From assembly GCF_001612785.1 (NCBI RefSeq), contig NZ_BDBC01000061.1, positions 1 through 64,000 of the forward strand: 64,000 nt of DNA, given 5' to 3'. The notes under the pieces were generated by a model. The model saw only the letters and a program-made list of their open reading frames with translations, was not told where the DNA came from and made no database searches. The position numbers and the translations under genes were made by a program. Below, piece by piece: positions 53,565 to 62,132 of this stretch. Numbering within the stretch: the stretch's first letter is position 1; the number at the start of each line of letters is the position of its first letter. The DNA is from Nocardia beijingensis NBRC 16342 (GTDB lineage Bacteria; Actinomycetota; Actinomycetes; Mycobacteriales; Mycobacteriaceae).

Positions 53565-53915
53565 ATGAGCAAGCCGCGGCGCGATCCGGACCTGGTCCGG
53601 GCTTACGTGCGCACCGGAGGGCGTACGCGCCCCACTCGCGAGCTGGACCTGGTTACTTTGGTCCTGACCGCCAAAGATCCACTCCCCGGCGCGTCGCCCG
53701 ATGCGCGCCGGGTCATGGCCCTGTGCAGCCGTCGGGGTGCGCTGTCGATCGCGGAGATCGCGGCGTACCTCGACCTTCCGCCGTCCGTCGTGAAGATCGT
53801 CGCGTCCGATCTCATGGACGGCGGGCACCTGGTCACCCCCACCCCGGCCGAGTCCCTGCCGGAGATCGCTCTGCTGGAGGAGGTACTCAATGGGCTCCGT
53901 GCTCTCGCCGTCTGA
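53565..53915 (+). CDS. cvnC: Conservon DUF742 protein CvnC
   Basis: The 116-residue DUF742 protein begins RDPDLVRAYVRTGGRT and has the winged-helix-like SIAEIAAYLDLPPSVVKIVASDLMD. CvnC proteins occur only within conservons, but their biochemical role is unknown. It overlaps cvnD by 26 bases. Confidence 0.92.
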   Translation: MSKPRRDPDLVRAYVRTGGRTRPTRELDLVTLVLTAKDPLPGASPDARRVMALCSRRGALSIAEIAAYLDLPPSVVKIVASDLMDGGHLVTPTPAESLPEIALLEEVLNGLRALAV

Positions 53916-54495
53916 TCGCACCGTCGATTACGTGCCGGAGACCGTGACCCGCTCGGTGAAACTGCTGGTGGCCGGCAACTTCGGTGTCGGAAAGACCACG
54001 TTCGTGAGCAGCGTCTCGGAGATCAAACCGCTGCGCACCGAGGAGACCATCACCGAAGCCAGCGTCGGCGTCGACGACATGGCGGGGCTGCCGGGCAAAT
54101 CGCAGACCACGGTCGCGATGGACTTCGGCCGCATCACCCTCAGTCCCAAACTGGCGCTCTACCTGTTCGGCACTCCGGGCCAGCAGCGTTTCGTCCCCCT
54201 GTGGGAGGAGCTGGCCCGCGGTGCGCTCGGCGCGCTGGTGCTGGTGGACACCCGCCGCATCGAGAAGTCCGACGAGGTGCTCTCGGTGCTGGAGGAACGC
54301 GGCGTGCCGTATTCGGTGGCCGTCAACCAGTTCGAAGGCGCGAGGCCCTATCCACTCGAGGAGGTGCGTGATGCCCTCGACCTGGAACCCGGCACCCCGC
54401 TGACCTCGCTGGATGCCAGGGACCGCGGCACCTGCCTGCGTTCGCTGATCACGCTCGTCGAATTCTTGTTCCACCGTTTGGAGTCGCGCATTTGA
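53890..54495 (+). CDS. cvnD: Conservon small GTPase CvnD
   Basis: The 201-residue Ras-like/MglA-type GTPase has the P-loop AGNFGVGKTT (Lys35), the DFGRI and LFGTPGQQRF (G3) motifs and VAVNQFEG as the G4 equivalent, where NxxD-type sequence is replaced by NQFE. It should switch between GDP and GTP under CvnA and CvnB. The last codons contain the ribosome site (GGAG at 54480-54483) for the next P450 gene, whose TTG overlaps this stop. Confidence 0.93.
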   Translation: MGSVLSPSDRTVDYVPETVTRSVKLLVAGNFGVGKTTFVSSVSEIKPLRTEETITEASVGVDDMAGLPGKSQTTVAMDFGRITLSPKLALYLFGTPGQQRFVPLWEELARGALGALVLVDTRRIEKSDEVLSVLEERGVPYSVAVNQFEGARPYPLEEVRDALDLEPGTPLTSLDARDRGTCLRSLITLVEFLFHRLESRI

Positions 54496-55763
54496 CCACG
54501 CCACAGTCCTCGACCAGCCCCGCGCACCTATCCAGCGGCGTCTGCCCGGTCGCACACGGATCGCCGATCGATACCGACGGTCCCAGAATCCCGCTCTACA
54601 CCGACGGATTCGCGGCCGACCCCCACGGGATCTACCGGGAAATGCGCAGACGCCACGGTTCGCTGGTCCCGATCGAACTGTCGCCGGGGGTGCCCGCCAC
54701 CCTGGTGATCGGCTATCAGGAAGCCGTGCGGATCCTCAACGATCCCGAGCACTTCCCCGCCGATCCGCGCATCTGGCAGAAGAACATCCCCGAGGACTCG
54801 CCCATCCGCCCCATGATGGAGTGGTACCCGAACGCGTTGCGCAACAGCGGCGCCGCGCACGCCCGCTACCGCAGCGCGTACGTCGCGAGCATCGACGCCA
54901 TCGACCTGCACGAGGTGCACTCGATGGTCGAGCGGATCGCCATCCCGCTGATCAACAGCTTCTGCACGACCGGGTCCGCTGATCTGGTCACCCAATACGC
55001 GTTCCCGCTCGTGTTCGAGGTGCTCAACCGGATCGTCGGCTGTTCAGCGGAACTGGGGCAGCGCGTCGCCACCGGCATGGCGATGCTGTTCGACACCGTC
55101 GAGGCGGCCAAGGGCATGCAGATGCTCTCCGAGGCGTTGATGGAGCTGATCCAGCAGCGCCGCGCGGAGCCGGGCGACGATGTGACCTCGCGGTTGGTCC
55201 ATCACTCGTCCGGTCTCAACGACGAAGAGTTGCTGTACAACCTGATCAGCCTCTACGGCGCCGGCATCGAACCGCAGCAGAACCTGATCACCAACACCCT
55301 GCTGCTGATGCTCACCGACGACCGCTTCGGCGGCGACATGCTCGGTGGCGCCCTGTCGACGCGGGACGCGCTGGACGAGGTGTTGTTCAACGACCCCCCG
55401 ATGGCGAACTTCTGCATCACCTACCCGCGCCAGCCCATCCTGATCGACAACGTCTGGCTGCCCGCGCACCAGCCGGTGCTGGTCAGCCTGGCCGCGTGCA
55501 ACAACGACCCGGCGATCCGCGGCGGTGACCGCACCGGCAACCGCTCGCATCTGGCGTGGGCGGTCGGACCGCACGCCTGCCCCGCGAAGTCCGTCGCGTC
55601 CGTGGTCGTCCAAGAAGCCATCGACCAACTCCTCGATGCGCTACCGGAAATGCAGCTGGCCGTGCCCGCGGACGAAGTGGTCTGGCGGCCAGGCCCATTC
55701 CACCGGGCGTTGGCGGCCCTGCCGGTCGTTTTCCCCAAGTCCCCTCCGTTGAACATGGTGTAA
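54492..55763 (+). CDS. Cytochrome P450, CYP157-like, lacking ExxR (copy 1)
   Basis: The 423-residue protein starts with TTG, overlapping the cvnD stop. The heme Cys363 lies in WAVGPHACPAKS, where the usual FxxGxxxCxG is altered at the aromatic and the last Gly. In the K helix the invariant ExxR is replaced by EVLF (ALDEVLFNDPP). CYP157 proteins of Streptomyces conservons also lack ExxR. It may bind heme yet work in an unusual way, perhaps as a sensor partner of the neighbouring CYP154-like enzyme, which starts 13 bases later. The CYP family name is by resemblance. Confidence 0.85.
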   Translation: MTTPQSSTSPAHLSSGVCPVAHGSPIDTDGPRIPLYTDGFAADPHGIYREMRRRHGSLVPIELSPGVPATLVIGYQEAVRILNDPEHFPADPRIWQKNIPEDSPIRPMMEWYPNALRNSGAAHARYRSAYVASIDAIDLHEVHSMVERIAIPLINSFCTTGSADLVTQYAFPLVFEVLNRIVGCSAELGQRVATGMAMLFDTVEAAKGMQMLSEALMELIQQRRAEPGDDVTSRLVHHSSGLNDEELLYNLISLYGAGIEPQQNLITNTLLLMLTDDRFGGDMLGGALSTRDALDEVLFNDPPMANFCITYPRQPILIDNVWLPAHQPVLVSLAACNNDPAIRGGDRTGNRSHLAWAVGPHACPAKSVASVVVQEAIDQLLDALPEMQLAVPADEVVWRPGPFHRALAALPVVFPKSPPLNMV

Positions 55764-55776
55764 GGAGAAGCGTCCG

Positions 55777-57006
55777 ATGTCGCAAGAGCCGATAGTCTTG
55801 GATCTGACCGGTTCCGATATCCAAGGCGAAGCGGCGCGGCTGCGCGAGCGTGGGCCGGTGGCCCTGGTGGAACTGCCCGGCGGGGTGCCGGCGTGGTCGA
55901 TCACCGATGCCGTCGTGCTCAAGAGCCTTCTGGCCGACCCGCGCGTGTCGAAGGATCCCAGGCAGCACTGGGCCGCGTTCATGAACGGCGAGGTCACCGA
56001 GGAATGGCCGCTGCTTCCGTGGGTGGCGGTCGACAACATGTTCACCGCCTACGGCCCCGAGCATCGGCGGCTGCGCAAGCTGGTCGCCCCCGCGTTCACG
56101 CACCGTCGCACGGTGGCGCTTCGACCGCGCATCGAAGCGATCACCGCCGAGCTGCTCGACCGGCTCGCCGCGACCCCGCGCGGAACCGCCGTGGATCTGC
56201 GCGAGGGCTACGCCTATCCGGTGCCGATCCAGGTCATCACCGAGTTGATGGGTGTGCCCGAGCACCTCGGTCCCGGCGTGCGGAAATGTGTCGACGGGTT
56301 CTTCGACACCTCGTTCGGGCCGGAGCAGGCCCAGGCCAACTACCTGGAGATGTACCGGCTCATCAGCGAACTCGTGGCGTACCGGCGGGAAACCCCCGGC
56401 GACGACATCACCAGCGTGCTGATCGCCAGCCGCGACGAGGAGGACGGTTCGCAGCTGACCGAGAAGGAACTCGTCGACACCCTGATGCTGGTCATCAACG
56501 CCGGGCACGAGACGACGGTGAACCTGCTGGACCAGGCCATCTTCGCGTTGCTCACCCGCCAGGACCAGCGTGCCGACGTGGTGTCCGGACGGATTCCCTG
56601 GTCGGACGTGGTGGAGGAATCGCTGCGTTTCGAGGCGCCGGTCGCGCACCTGCCGCTGCGTTACGCGGTGGAGGACATCGACATCGCCGACGTCCGCATC
56701 CCCAAGGGGGAAGCGATCCTGGCCTCCTATGTGGCGGCCAACCGCGATCCGAAGGTGCACGGTCCGAACGCCGACGAGTTCGATCCGCGCCGGCCGGTCA
56801 AGGATCACCTGGCGTTCGGTTACGGGGCGCATCACTGCCTGGGCGCGCCACTGGCCCGGCTGGAGGCCGAGATCGCCCTGCCCGCCATCTTCCGGCGCTT
56901 CCCGGACATGCGCCTCGCGGTCGATCCGTCGGAGCTGGGTACCGTGCTCAGCTTCATCTCCAACGGCCATTCCGAGCTGCCGGTCTTCCTGGAGGCTGCG
57001 GACTAG
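55777..57006 (+). CDS. Cytochrome P450, CYP154-like (copy 1)
   Basis: The 409-residue class-I P450 has canonical signatures: the I-helix GHETT motif, ExxR as EESLR, and FGYGAHHCLGAPLAR with Cys354. CYP154 enzymes of conservons hydroxylate macrolides, steroids or aromatics; the true substrate is unknown. The TAAGGAG at the end of the preceding P450 gene is its ribosome site. Electron donors are not encoded nearby. A terminator hairpin follows. Confidence 0.9.
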   Translation: MSQEPIVLDLTGSDIQGEAARLRERGPVALVELPGGVPAWSITDAVVLKSLLADPRVSKDPRQHWAAFMNGEVTEEWPLLPWVAVDNMFTAYGPEHRRLRKLVAPAFTHRRTVALRPRIEAITAELLDRLAATPRGTAVDLREGYAYPVPIQVITELMGVPEHLGPGVRKCVDGFFDTSFGPEQAQANYLEMYRLISELVAYRRETPGDDITSVLIASRDEEDGSQLTEKELVDTLMLVINAGHETTVNLLDQAIFALLTRQDQRADVVSGRIPWSDVVEESLRFEAPVAHLPLRYAVEDIDIADVRIPKGEAILASYVAANRDPKVHGPNADEFDPRRPVKDHLAFGYGAHHCLGAPLARLEAEIALPAIFRRFPDMRLAVDPSELGTVLSFISNGHSELPVFLEAAD

Positions 57007-57044
57007 CAGGCCGCGACTCGCCGCTGCCGTGCCGGGCTGCGCCG

Positions 57045-57071
57045 CCCGCGTATCCCTCGCGGATACGCGGG
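57045..57071 (+). terminator. Hairpin after the first P450 pair
   Basis: CCCGCGTATCC and GGATACGCGGG form a perfect 11-bp stem with a CTCGC loop, 38 bases after the P450 stop. It suggests that the following P450 genes may be transcribed separately or at a reduced level. Confidence 0.72.
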
Positions 57072-57243
57072 TACAGGTGTTTCCACCGCGAGGGGCGCGC
57101 AGGCGGAACCCGCCCCCATCGCGCCGGTGCGAAGTACGAGATATGCTCTGCCACAGGCGAATTCGATCAAATGGTGGAATTCGCCACGCTCACACGACGA
57201 TTCGGTTCCGGAGACCCGCGGCGCGTGTCGTCCGGCAACCCTG

Positions 57244-57279
57244 CTCGTCGAACGTTCCGACTTTGGAGTCACGTTTTGA
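57244..57279 (+). other. Leader resembling the cvnD 3' end, before P450 copy 2
   Basis: In the cvnD-equivalent frame it reads LVERSDFGVTF-stop, compared with LVEFLFHRLESRI-stop in cvnD. The bases TTTGGAGTC and TTTTGACC match the cvnD end and the P450 start. It may be a relic copied with the P450 gene; the ribosome site and TTG start alone explain part of the match. Confidence 0.5.
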
Positions 57280-58568
57280 CCCACCCACAGTCCTCGACAT
57301 CGTCCTACCCCCGCGGCTGCCCGGTCCCGCACGGTTCACCGGTGGGCTCCGACGGTCCGCGGATAGCGTTGTACGCGGACGATTTCGCGGCGGACCCGCA
57401 CCATGTCTATCGAGAAGCCCGCGCGCGGTACGGCTCGCTGGTGCCGGTCGAACTGTCGCCCGGCGTGCCCGCGACGCTGGTGATCGGATATCACACCGCG
57501 TTGCGCATCCTGAACGATCCCGATCATTTCCCCGCCGATTCGCGGACCTGGCAGCGGACCGTGCCCAGTGACTGCCCGGTCCTGCCGCTGCTCGAGTGGC
57601 GTCCGGCCGCGATCCGCAACTCCGGCCTCGAGCATGCCAGGTACCGGCAGGCCACGGTCGCGGGCATCGAGGAGATCGACCAGTTCGCCCTGCGCAACAC
57701 GGTGGAGCAGATCGCCGTTCCATTGATCAACTCCTTCTGCGAGGACGGCTCGGCCGACCTGATCGCGCAATACGCGTTCCCGCTGGCGTTCGCGGTGATC
57801 AACGCGATGCTCGGCTGCCCGCCGGACATCGGGCAGCGGGCGGCGGCGGGACTGGCCGCGATGTTCGAAGGCGTGGACGCCGAGCAGGGCAACGCGATGT
57901 TCAACGACGCGATGTCGGATCTGGTGCGGCTCAAGCGAGCCCATCCCGGCGACGACATCGTCTCCAGGATCCTGCTGCACCCCGTGGATTTCGACGACGA
58001 GGAGATGGTCCAGCAGGTGCTGATGCTGTACGGCGCGGGCATCGAGCCGCAGCAGAACCTGATCGTCAACACGCTGCGGCTGATGCTCACCGACCAGCGG
58101 TTCGCCGGCGGCATCCTCGGCGGCAGCCTGTCGACGCGGGACGCGCTGGACGAGGTGCTGTTCACCGATCCGCCGCTGTCGAACTACTGCGTCACCTTCC
58201 CGCGGCAGCCGATGCTCGTCGACGGCGTCTGGCTGCCCGCGCACCAGCCGGTGGTGATCAGCATGGCCGGATGCAACAACGATCCGGCCATCAACACGGG
58301 CGCCTACACCGACAACCGTGCTCATCTGGCCTGGAGCGTCGGGCCGCACACCTGTCCGGCCCGGTCGGTGGCCTATCTGATCGCCCAGGACGCCATCGAT
58401 CAGCTGCTCGACGCGTTGCCCGAACTGCGGCTGGCCGTACCCGCCGAGGAGCTGAGCTGGCGACCCGGTCCGTTCCATCGGTCGCTGACCGCCCTGCCGG
58501 TGCTCTTCCCGGCATCCCCGCCCCTGCCCGGCTCTGTGCCGCAGCCGGAGGGCAGCGCGGCGAGGTAG
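57276..58568 (+). CDS. Cytochrome P450, CYP157-like, lacking ExxR (copy 2)
   Basis: The 430-residue protein begins at TTG with GGAG eight bases upstream and is strongly similar to the proteins at 54492 and 58774 (shared SPGVPATLVIGY, LRILNDPDHFPAD and GAGIEPQQNLI). The heme Cys360 lies in WSVGPHTCPARS, and the K helix reads DEVLFTDPP with no ExxR. This copy has no CYP154-like partner directly after it; the next gene is another CYP157-like copy. A 269-base gap with a terminator separates it from the first pair. Confidence 0.85.
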   Translation: MTHPQSSTSSYPRGCPVPHGSPVGSDGPRIALYADDFAADPHHVYREARARYGSLVPVELSPGVPATLVIGYHTALRILNDPDHFPADSRTWQRTVPSDCPVLPLLEWRPAAIRNSGLEHARYRQATVAGIEEIDQFALRNTVEQIAVPLINSFCEDGSADLIAQYAFPLAFAVINAMLGCPPDIGQRAAAGLAAMFEGVDAEQGNAMFNDAMSDLVRLKRAHPGDDIVSRILLHPVDFDDEEMVQQVLMLYGAGIEPQQNLIVNTLRLMLTDQRFAGGILGGSLSTRDALDEVLFTDPPLSNYCVTFPRQPMLVDGVWLPAHQPVVISMAGCNNDPAINTGAYTDNRAHLAWSVGPHTCPARSVAYLIAQDAIDQLLDALPELRLAVPAEELSWRPGPFHRSLTALPVLFPASPPLPGSVPQPEGSAAR

Positions 58569-58738
58569 CCGTGCTCCGCCGCGGCGAAGCCGATATCGCC
58601 GCGTTCCGATCCGGAAGGAGGTTGCCGCTCAGAGGTCGTCGTGCACACAGCTGATGAGGGTGTGCGCCGGCCTGCTACCGATCCCACGCATCACGTCGGC
58701 CTACGCCGTCGCGGCGCGCCCGCGCCCGGTCGATCGCG

Positions 58739-58777
58739 TTCGTCGCCTGTTCGTTCCTCTGGAGTTTCGTCTTTTGA
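58739..58777 (+). other. Leader resembling the cvnD 3' end, before P450 copy 3
   Basis: The frame reads FVACSFLWSFVF-stop, with TTCGTCG, GTTCCTC and TGGAGT aligning with the last codons of cvnD. Like the leader at 57244 it ends in TTTTGACC, where the TTG is the P450 start. Confidence 0.45.
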
Positions 58778-60036
58778 CCACGCCACACTTCCCGCCGTCC
58801 ACTTCCGCGAACGGGTGCCCCGTCGCGCACGGCTCGCCGATCGACACCAGCGGTCCTCGTTACCCGTTGTATTCGCAGGAATACGCGGAGGATCCGCACA
58901 AGGCATACCGCGAGATGCGCCGCCGGTACGGGTCGCTTGTCCCGGTCGAGCTGTCGCCGGGCGTGCCCGCCACCTTGGTGATCGGCTACCACACCGCGCT
59001 GCGCATCCTGAACGATCCCGATCACTTCCCCGCCGATCCGCGGATCTGGCAGAAGGACATCCCGGGTGAGTGCCCGGTCCTGCCGATGCTGGAGTACCGG
59101 AAGAACGCGCTGCGCAGCTCGGGCCTGGAGCATTTGCGCTACCGGCAGGCGAACGTCGCCAGCATCGCCGCGGTCGACCTGCACGCCCTGCACGGGACGG
59201 TCGAGCAGATCGCCGTCCCGCTGATCAACGCATTCTGCGAGGACGGGTCGGCCGACCTGATCAGCCAGTACGCGTTCCCGCTCAGCTTCGCGGTGCTCAA
59301 CTCCATGATCGGCTGCCCGGCCGACATCGGCCAGCAGGTCGCGACCGGTATGGCCGCCATCTTCGAAGGCGTCAACGCGGACAAGGGCAACGCGATGCTC
59401 ACCGACGCGCTGTTCGAACTGGTGCAGCTCAAGCGCAAGGAAGCCGGCGACGACATCACCTCCAGGCTGCTGCGGCACGAAGCGGGGCTGGACGACGTCG
59501 AGATGATCCATCAGCTGATCACCCTCTACGGCGCGGGCATCGAACCGATGCAGAACCTGATCGTGAACACGGTGCTGCTGATGCTCACCGACGAACGTTT
59601 CGCGGGAGATTTCCTCGGCGGCAGCCTTTCCACCCGCGACGCCCTCGACGAGGTGCTGTTCAACGACCCGCCGATGGCGAACTACTGCGTGAGCTTTCCG
59701 CGCCAGCCGATCCTCATCGATGACGTCTGGCTACCCGCGCACCAGCCGGTGCTGATCAGCATGGCCGGATGCAACAACGACCCGGCGATCGGCGTCGGGC
59801 AGCGCACCGACAGCCGTGCCCATCTGGCGTGGAGCGTCGGCCCGCACGCCTGCCCCGCCCGGTCGGCCGCGTACCTGGTGGTGCAGGACGCGATCGATCA
59901 GATTCTCGACGCGTTGCCCGAGATGCGGCTGGGCGTGCAGCCCGATCAATTGAGCTGGCGGCCTGGGCCGTTCCACCGCGCGCTGGTGTCCCTGCCGGTC
60001 GTCTTCCCGAAATCTCCTCCGCTGACCGTCTTCTAA
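58774..60036 (+). CDS. Cytochrome P450, CYP157-like, lacking ExxR (copy 3)
   Basis: The 420-residue protein starts at TTG with GGAG nine bases upstream. The heme Cys360 is in WSVGPHACPARS and the K helix is DEVLFNDPP, again without ExxR. The sequence is closest by eye to copy 2 in the first half and resembles copy 1 at the end (FPKSPPL). It is followed after 10 bases by a CYP154-like gene, recreating the pair at 54492-57006. Confidence 0.85.
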   Translation: MTTPHFPPSTSANGCPVAHGSPIDTSGPRYPLYSQEYAEDPHKAYREMRRRYGSLVPVELSPGVPATLVIGYHTALRILNDPDHFPADPRIWQKDIPGECPVLPMLEYRKNALRSSGLEHLRYRQANVASIAAVDLHALHGTVEQIAVPLINAFCEDGSADLISQYAFPLSFAVLNSMIGCPADIGQQVATGMAAIFEGVNADKGNAMLTDALFELVQLKRKEAGDDITSRLLRHEAGLDDVEMIHQLITLYGAGIEPMQNLIVNTVLLMLTDERFAGDFLGGSLSTRDALDEVLFNDPPMANYCVSFPRQPILIDDVWLPAHQPVLISMAGCNNDPAIGVGQRTDSRAHLAWSVGPHACPARSAAYLVVQDAIDQILDALPEMRLGVQPDQLSWRPGPFHRALVSLPVVFPKSPPLTVF

Positions 60037-60046
60037 GGAGTCTCCG

Positions 60047-61273
60047 ATGGACACACAACCCCTGGTCCTGGATCCGGCGGGTGCCGACATCCAGGGCGAG
60101 TCCGCCCGTCTTCGTGCGCGCGGGCCGGTGACGCTCGTCGAATTGCCCGGCGGCGTGCGTGCGTGGTCGGTCACCGACGCCGACGTGCTCAAGCGGTTGC
60201 TGGCCGATCCCAGGGTGTCGAAGGACGCCAAGCAGCACTGGCCCGCGTTGATCAACGGCGAGATACCGCAGGACTGGCCGCTGCTGCCGTGGGTCGCCGT
60301 GAACAACATGTTCACCGCGTACGGCGCCGATCACCGCAGGTTGCGCAAGCTCGTCGCGCCCGCCTTCACGCACCGCCGCACCCAGGCGATGCGCCCGTTG
60401 ATCGAACAGATCACCGCGGACCTGCTCGACGCGCTCGCTGCGACACCGGCGGGCGAAGCGGTCGACTTGCGGGAAGGTTTCGCCTACCCGCTGCCGATCC
60501 AGGTCATCAGTGCGTTGATGGGCGTTCCGGAAGCCCTCAACCCAGGTCTGCGCAAGTGCGTCGACGGCATCTTCGACACGTCGCTGGGACCCGAGGAGTC
60601 CCAGGCGAACTATATGGAGATGTACCGGATCCTGGGCGAGCTCGTCGCGTATCGGCGGGAGACGCCCGGCGACGACATGACCAGCCTGCTGATCTCGCAC
60701 CGGGACGAGGAGGACGGCTCGCAGCTGACCGAGCAGGAACTGATCGACACGCTGCTGCTCGTCATCAGCGCCGGACACGAGACCACGGTGAACCTGATCG
60801 ATCAGGCCGTCTTCGCGCTGCTGACCCACCCGGACCAGCGTGCCGAGGTGACCGAGGGCCGGACGGGCTGGACCGATCTGATCGAAGAGGCGCTGCGGTA
60901 CGAGTCGCCGGTGGCGCACCTGCCGCTGCGCTTCGCCGCCGACGACATCGAGATCGACGGCTTCCGCATCGCCAAGGGCGAAGCGATTCTCGCGTCCTAC
61001 GCCGGGGCCAACCGCGATCCGAAACTGCACGGTCCCACCGCGAGCGAGTTCGACGTGCGGCGCGCGAGCAAGGAACATCTGGCCTTCGGCTACGGGGCGC
61101 ATCACTGCCTGGGCGCGCCACTGGCCCGGCTGGAGGCCGAAGTCGCGCTGCCCGCCCTCTTCCAGCGCTTCCCGAAGCTGCGCTTGGCGGCCGATCCCGC
61201 GGATCTCGGCACCGTGTCCAGTTTCATCTCCAACGGGCACGCCAGGCTGCCGGTGTACGTGGCGGCGGACTAG
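60047..61273 (+). CDS. Cytochrome P450, CYP154-like (copy 2)
   Basis: The 408-residue canonical P450 has GHETT in the I helix, EEALR as ExxR, and FGYGAHHCLGAPLAR with Cys354. It is a close paralogue of the protein at 55777; 50 bases around the heme motif (61091-61140 and 56821-56870) are identical. TAAGGAG at the preceding stop is the ribosome site. It ends the P450 array, with a terminator 10 bases downstream. Confidence 0.9.
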   Translation: MDTQPLVLDPAGADIQGESARLRARGPVTLVELPGGVRAWSVTDADVLKRLLADPRVSKDAKQHWPALINGEIPQDWPLLPWVAVNNMFTAYGADHRRLRKLVAPAFTHRRTQAMRPLIEQITADLLDALAATPAGEAVDLREGFAYPLPIQVISALMGVPEALNPGLRKCVDGIFDTSLGPEESQANYMEMYRILGELVAYRRETPGDDMTSLLISHRDEEDGSQLTEQELIDTLLLVISAGHETTVNLIDQAVFALLTHPDQRAEVTEGRTGWTDLIEEALRYESPVAHLPLRFAADDIEIDGFRIAKGEAILASYAGANRDPKLHGPTASEFDVRRASKEHLAFGYGAHHCLGAPLARLEAEVALPALFQRFPKLRLAADPADLGTVSSFISNGHARLPVYVAAD

Positions 61274-61282
61274 CGGCCGACC

Positions 61283-61310
61283 CGTGCCTCCGGTCGCGGC
61301 CGGAGGCACG
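61283..61310 (+). terminator. Terminator of the P450 array
   Basis: CGTGCCTCCGG and CCGGAGGCACG pair perfectly over 11 bp with a 6-nt loop, directly after the last P450 stop. Confidence 0.82.
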
Positions 61311-61599
61311 GATCAGCGTGCCGGGTCGACCGAGACCGGATGCGCTCGCAATGTGGCGACCGCCACCATGCGTTTTCAGTGTCGGCCCGGAAGTTGTTGT
61401 GGTGGACTATCATCCACGGCAATGTAGATCGGAAAGAGCCGATCTACCGGCCGTCGCACGGGCACTCCATCCTGGTCGGCGTCAGCGTCTCAGACGACTT
61501 GCCGCCGCGGCTGTAGGGTGAGCGCTGCTCGTTCCGGCATGTTTGCGCGACGATCGCGCGGGCATCCGGGGAAGACGTCGTATCACGCTGGGAGGACCG
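61311..61599. other. Intergenic region with a second hairpin before the flavin reductase gene
   Basis: A further perfect hairpin, GTAGATCGG-AAAGAG-CCGATCTAC at 61424-61447, lies in the middle. It could be an operator for the flavin reductase gene or a backup terminator. No gene was found. Confidence 0.45.
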
Positions 61600-62100
61600 A
61601 TGGCTACCGAAGACCGGACCGCAGTGTTCGACGCGGTGGTCGCGGCGGCGGACTATCCCGTGCTGCTGGTCACCGTGCAGGCGGCCGGCCGGCGCGCCGG
61701 TTGTCTCGTCGGCTTCGCCACACAGGTCAGCATCGAGCCGCGCCGGTTCCTGGTCGGCCTGTCCAAGAAGAACTACACCTATCGGGTCGCGCAGCACGCC
61801 GATCGGCTCGCGGTGCATTTGCTCGGCAGCGAACAATTGTCCCTCGCCCGGCTTTTCGGCGGTGAGACCGGCGACGACATCGACAAGTTCGTGCACTGCG
61901 ACTGGCGCCCCGGCCCCGGCGGCATCCCGGTGCTCAGCACGGTGCCCAGCTGGTTCGTCGCTCGCATCCGCGACCGGTACGACCTGGGCGATCACGTCGG
62001 AATGCTGCTGGAACCCGAGGACGCCGCGGTGCTGCGGCCCGCCGCGGAGACACTGCATTATCACTCGGTCGCGGATCTGGTTGCGGGCCATACCGTCTGA
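61600..62100 (+). CDS. Flavin reductase-like FMN-binding protein
   Basis: The 166-residue protein has the flavin-reductase-like split-barrel pattern: YPVLLVTVQAAGRRAGCLVGFATQVSIEPRRFLVGLSKKN, then RLAVHLLGSEQ. Such proteins bind FMN and reduce flavins for monooxygenases or other acceptors. A strong GGGAGG precedes the ATG at 61600. It follows the P450 array but behind two hairpins, so co-regulation is uncertain. Confidence 0.82.
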   Translation: MATEDRTAVFDAVVAAADYPVLLVTVQAAGRRAGCLVGFATQVSIEPRRFLVGLSKKNYTYRVAQHADRLAVHLLGSEQLSLARLFGGETGDDIDKFVHCDWRPGPGGIPVLSTVPSWFVARIRDRYDLGDHVGMLLEPEDAAVLRPAAETLHYHSVADLVAGHTV

Positions 62101-62132
62101 GTAGGTCAAGGGGCGCCGCCTCGCCGCGAACG

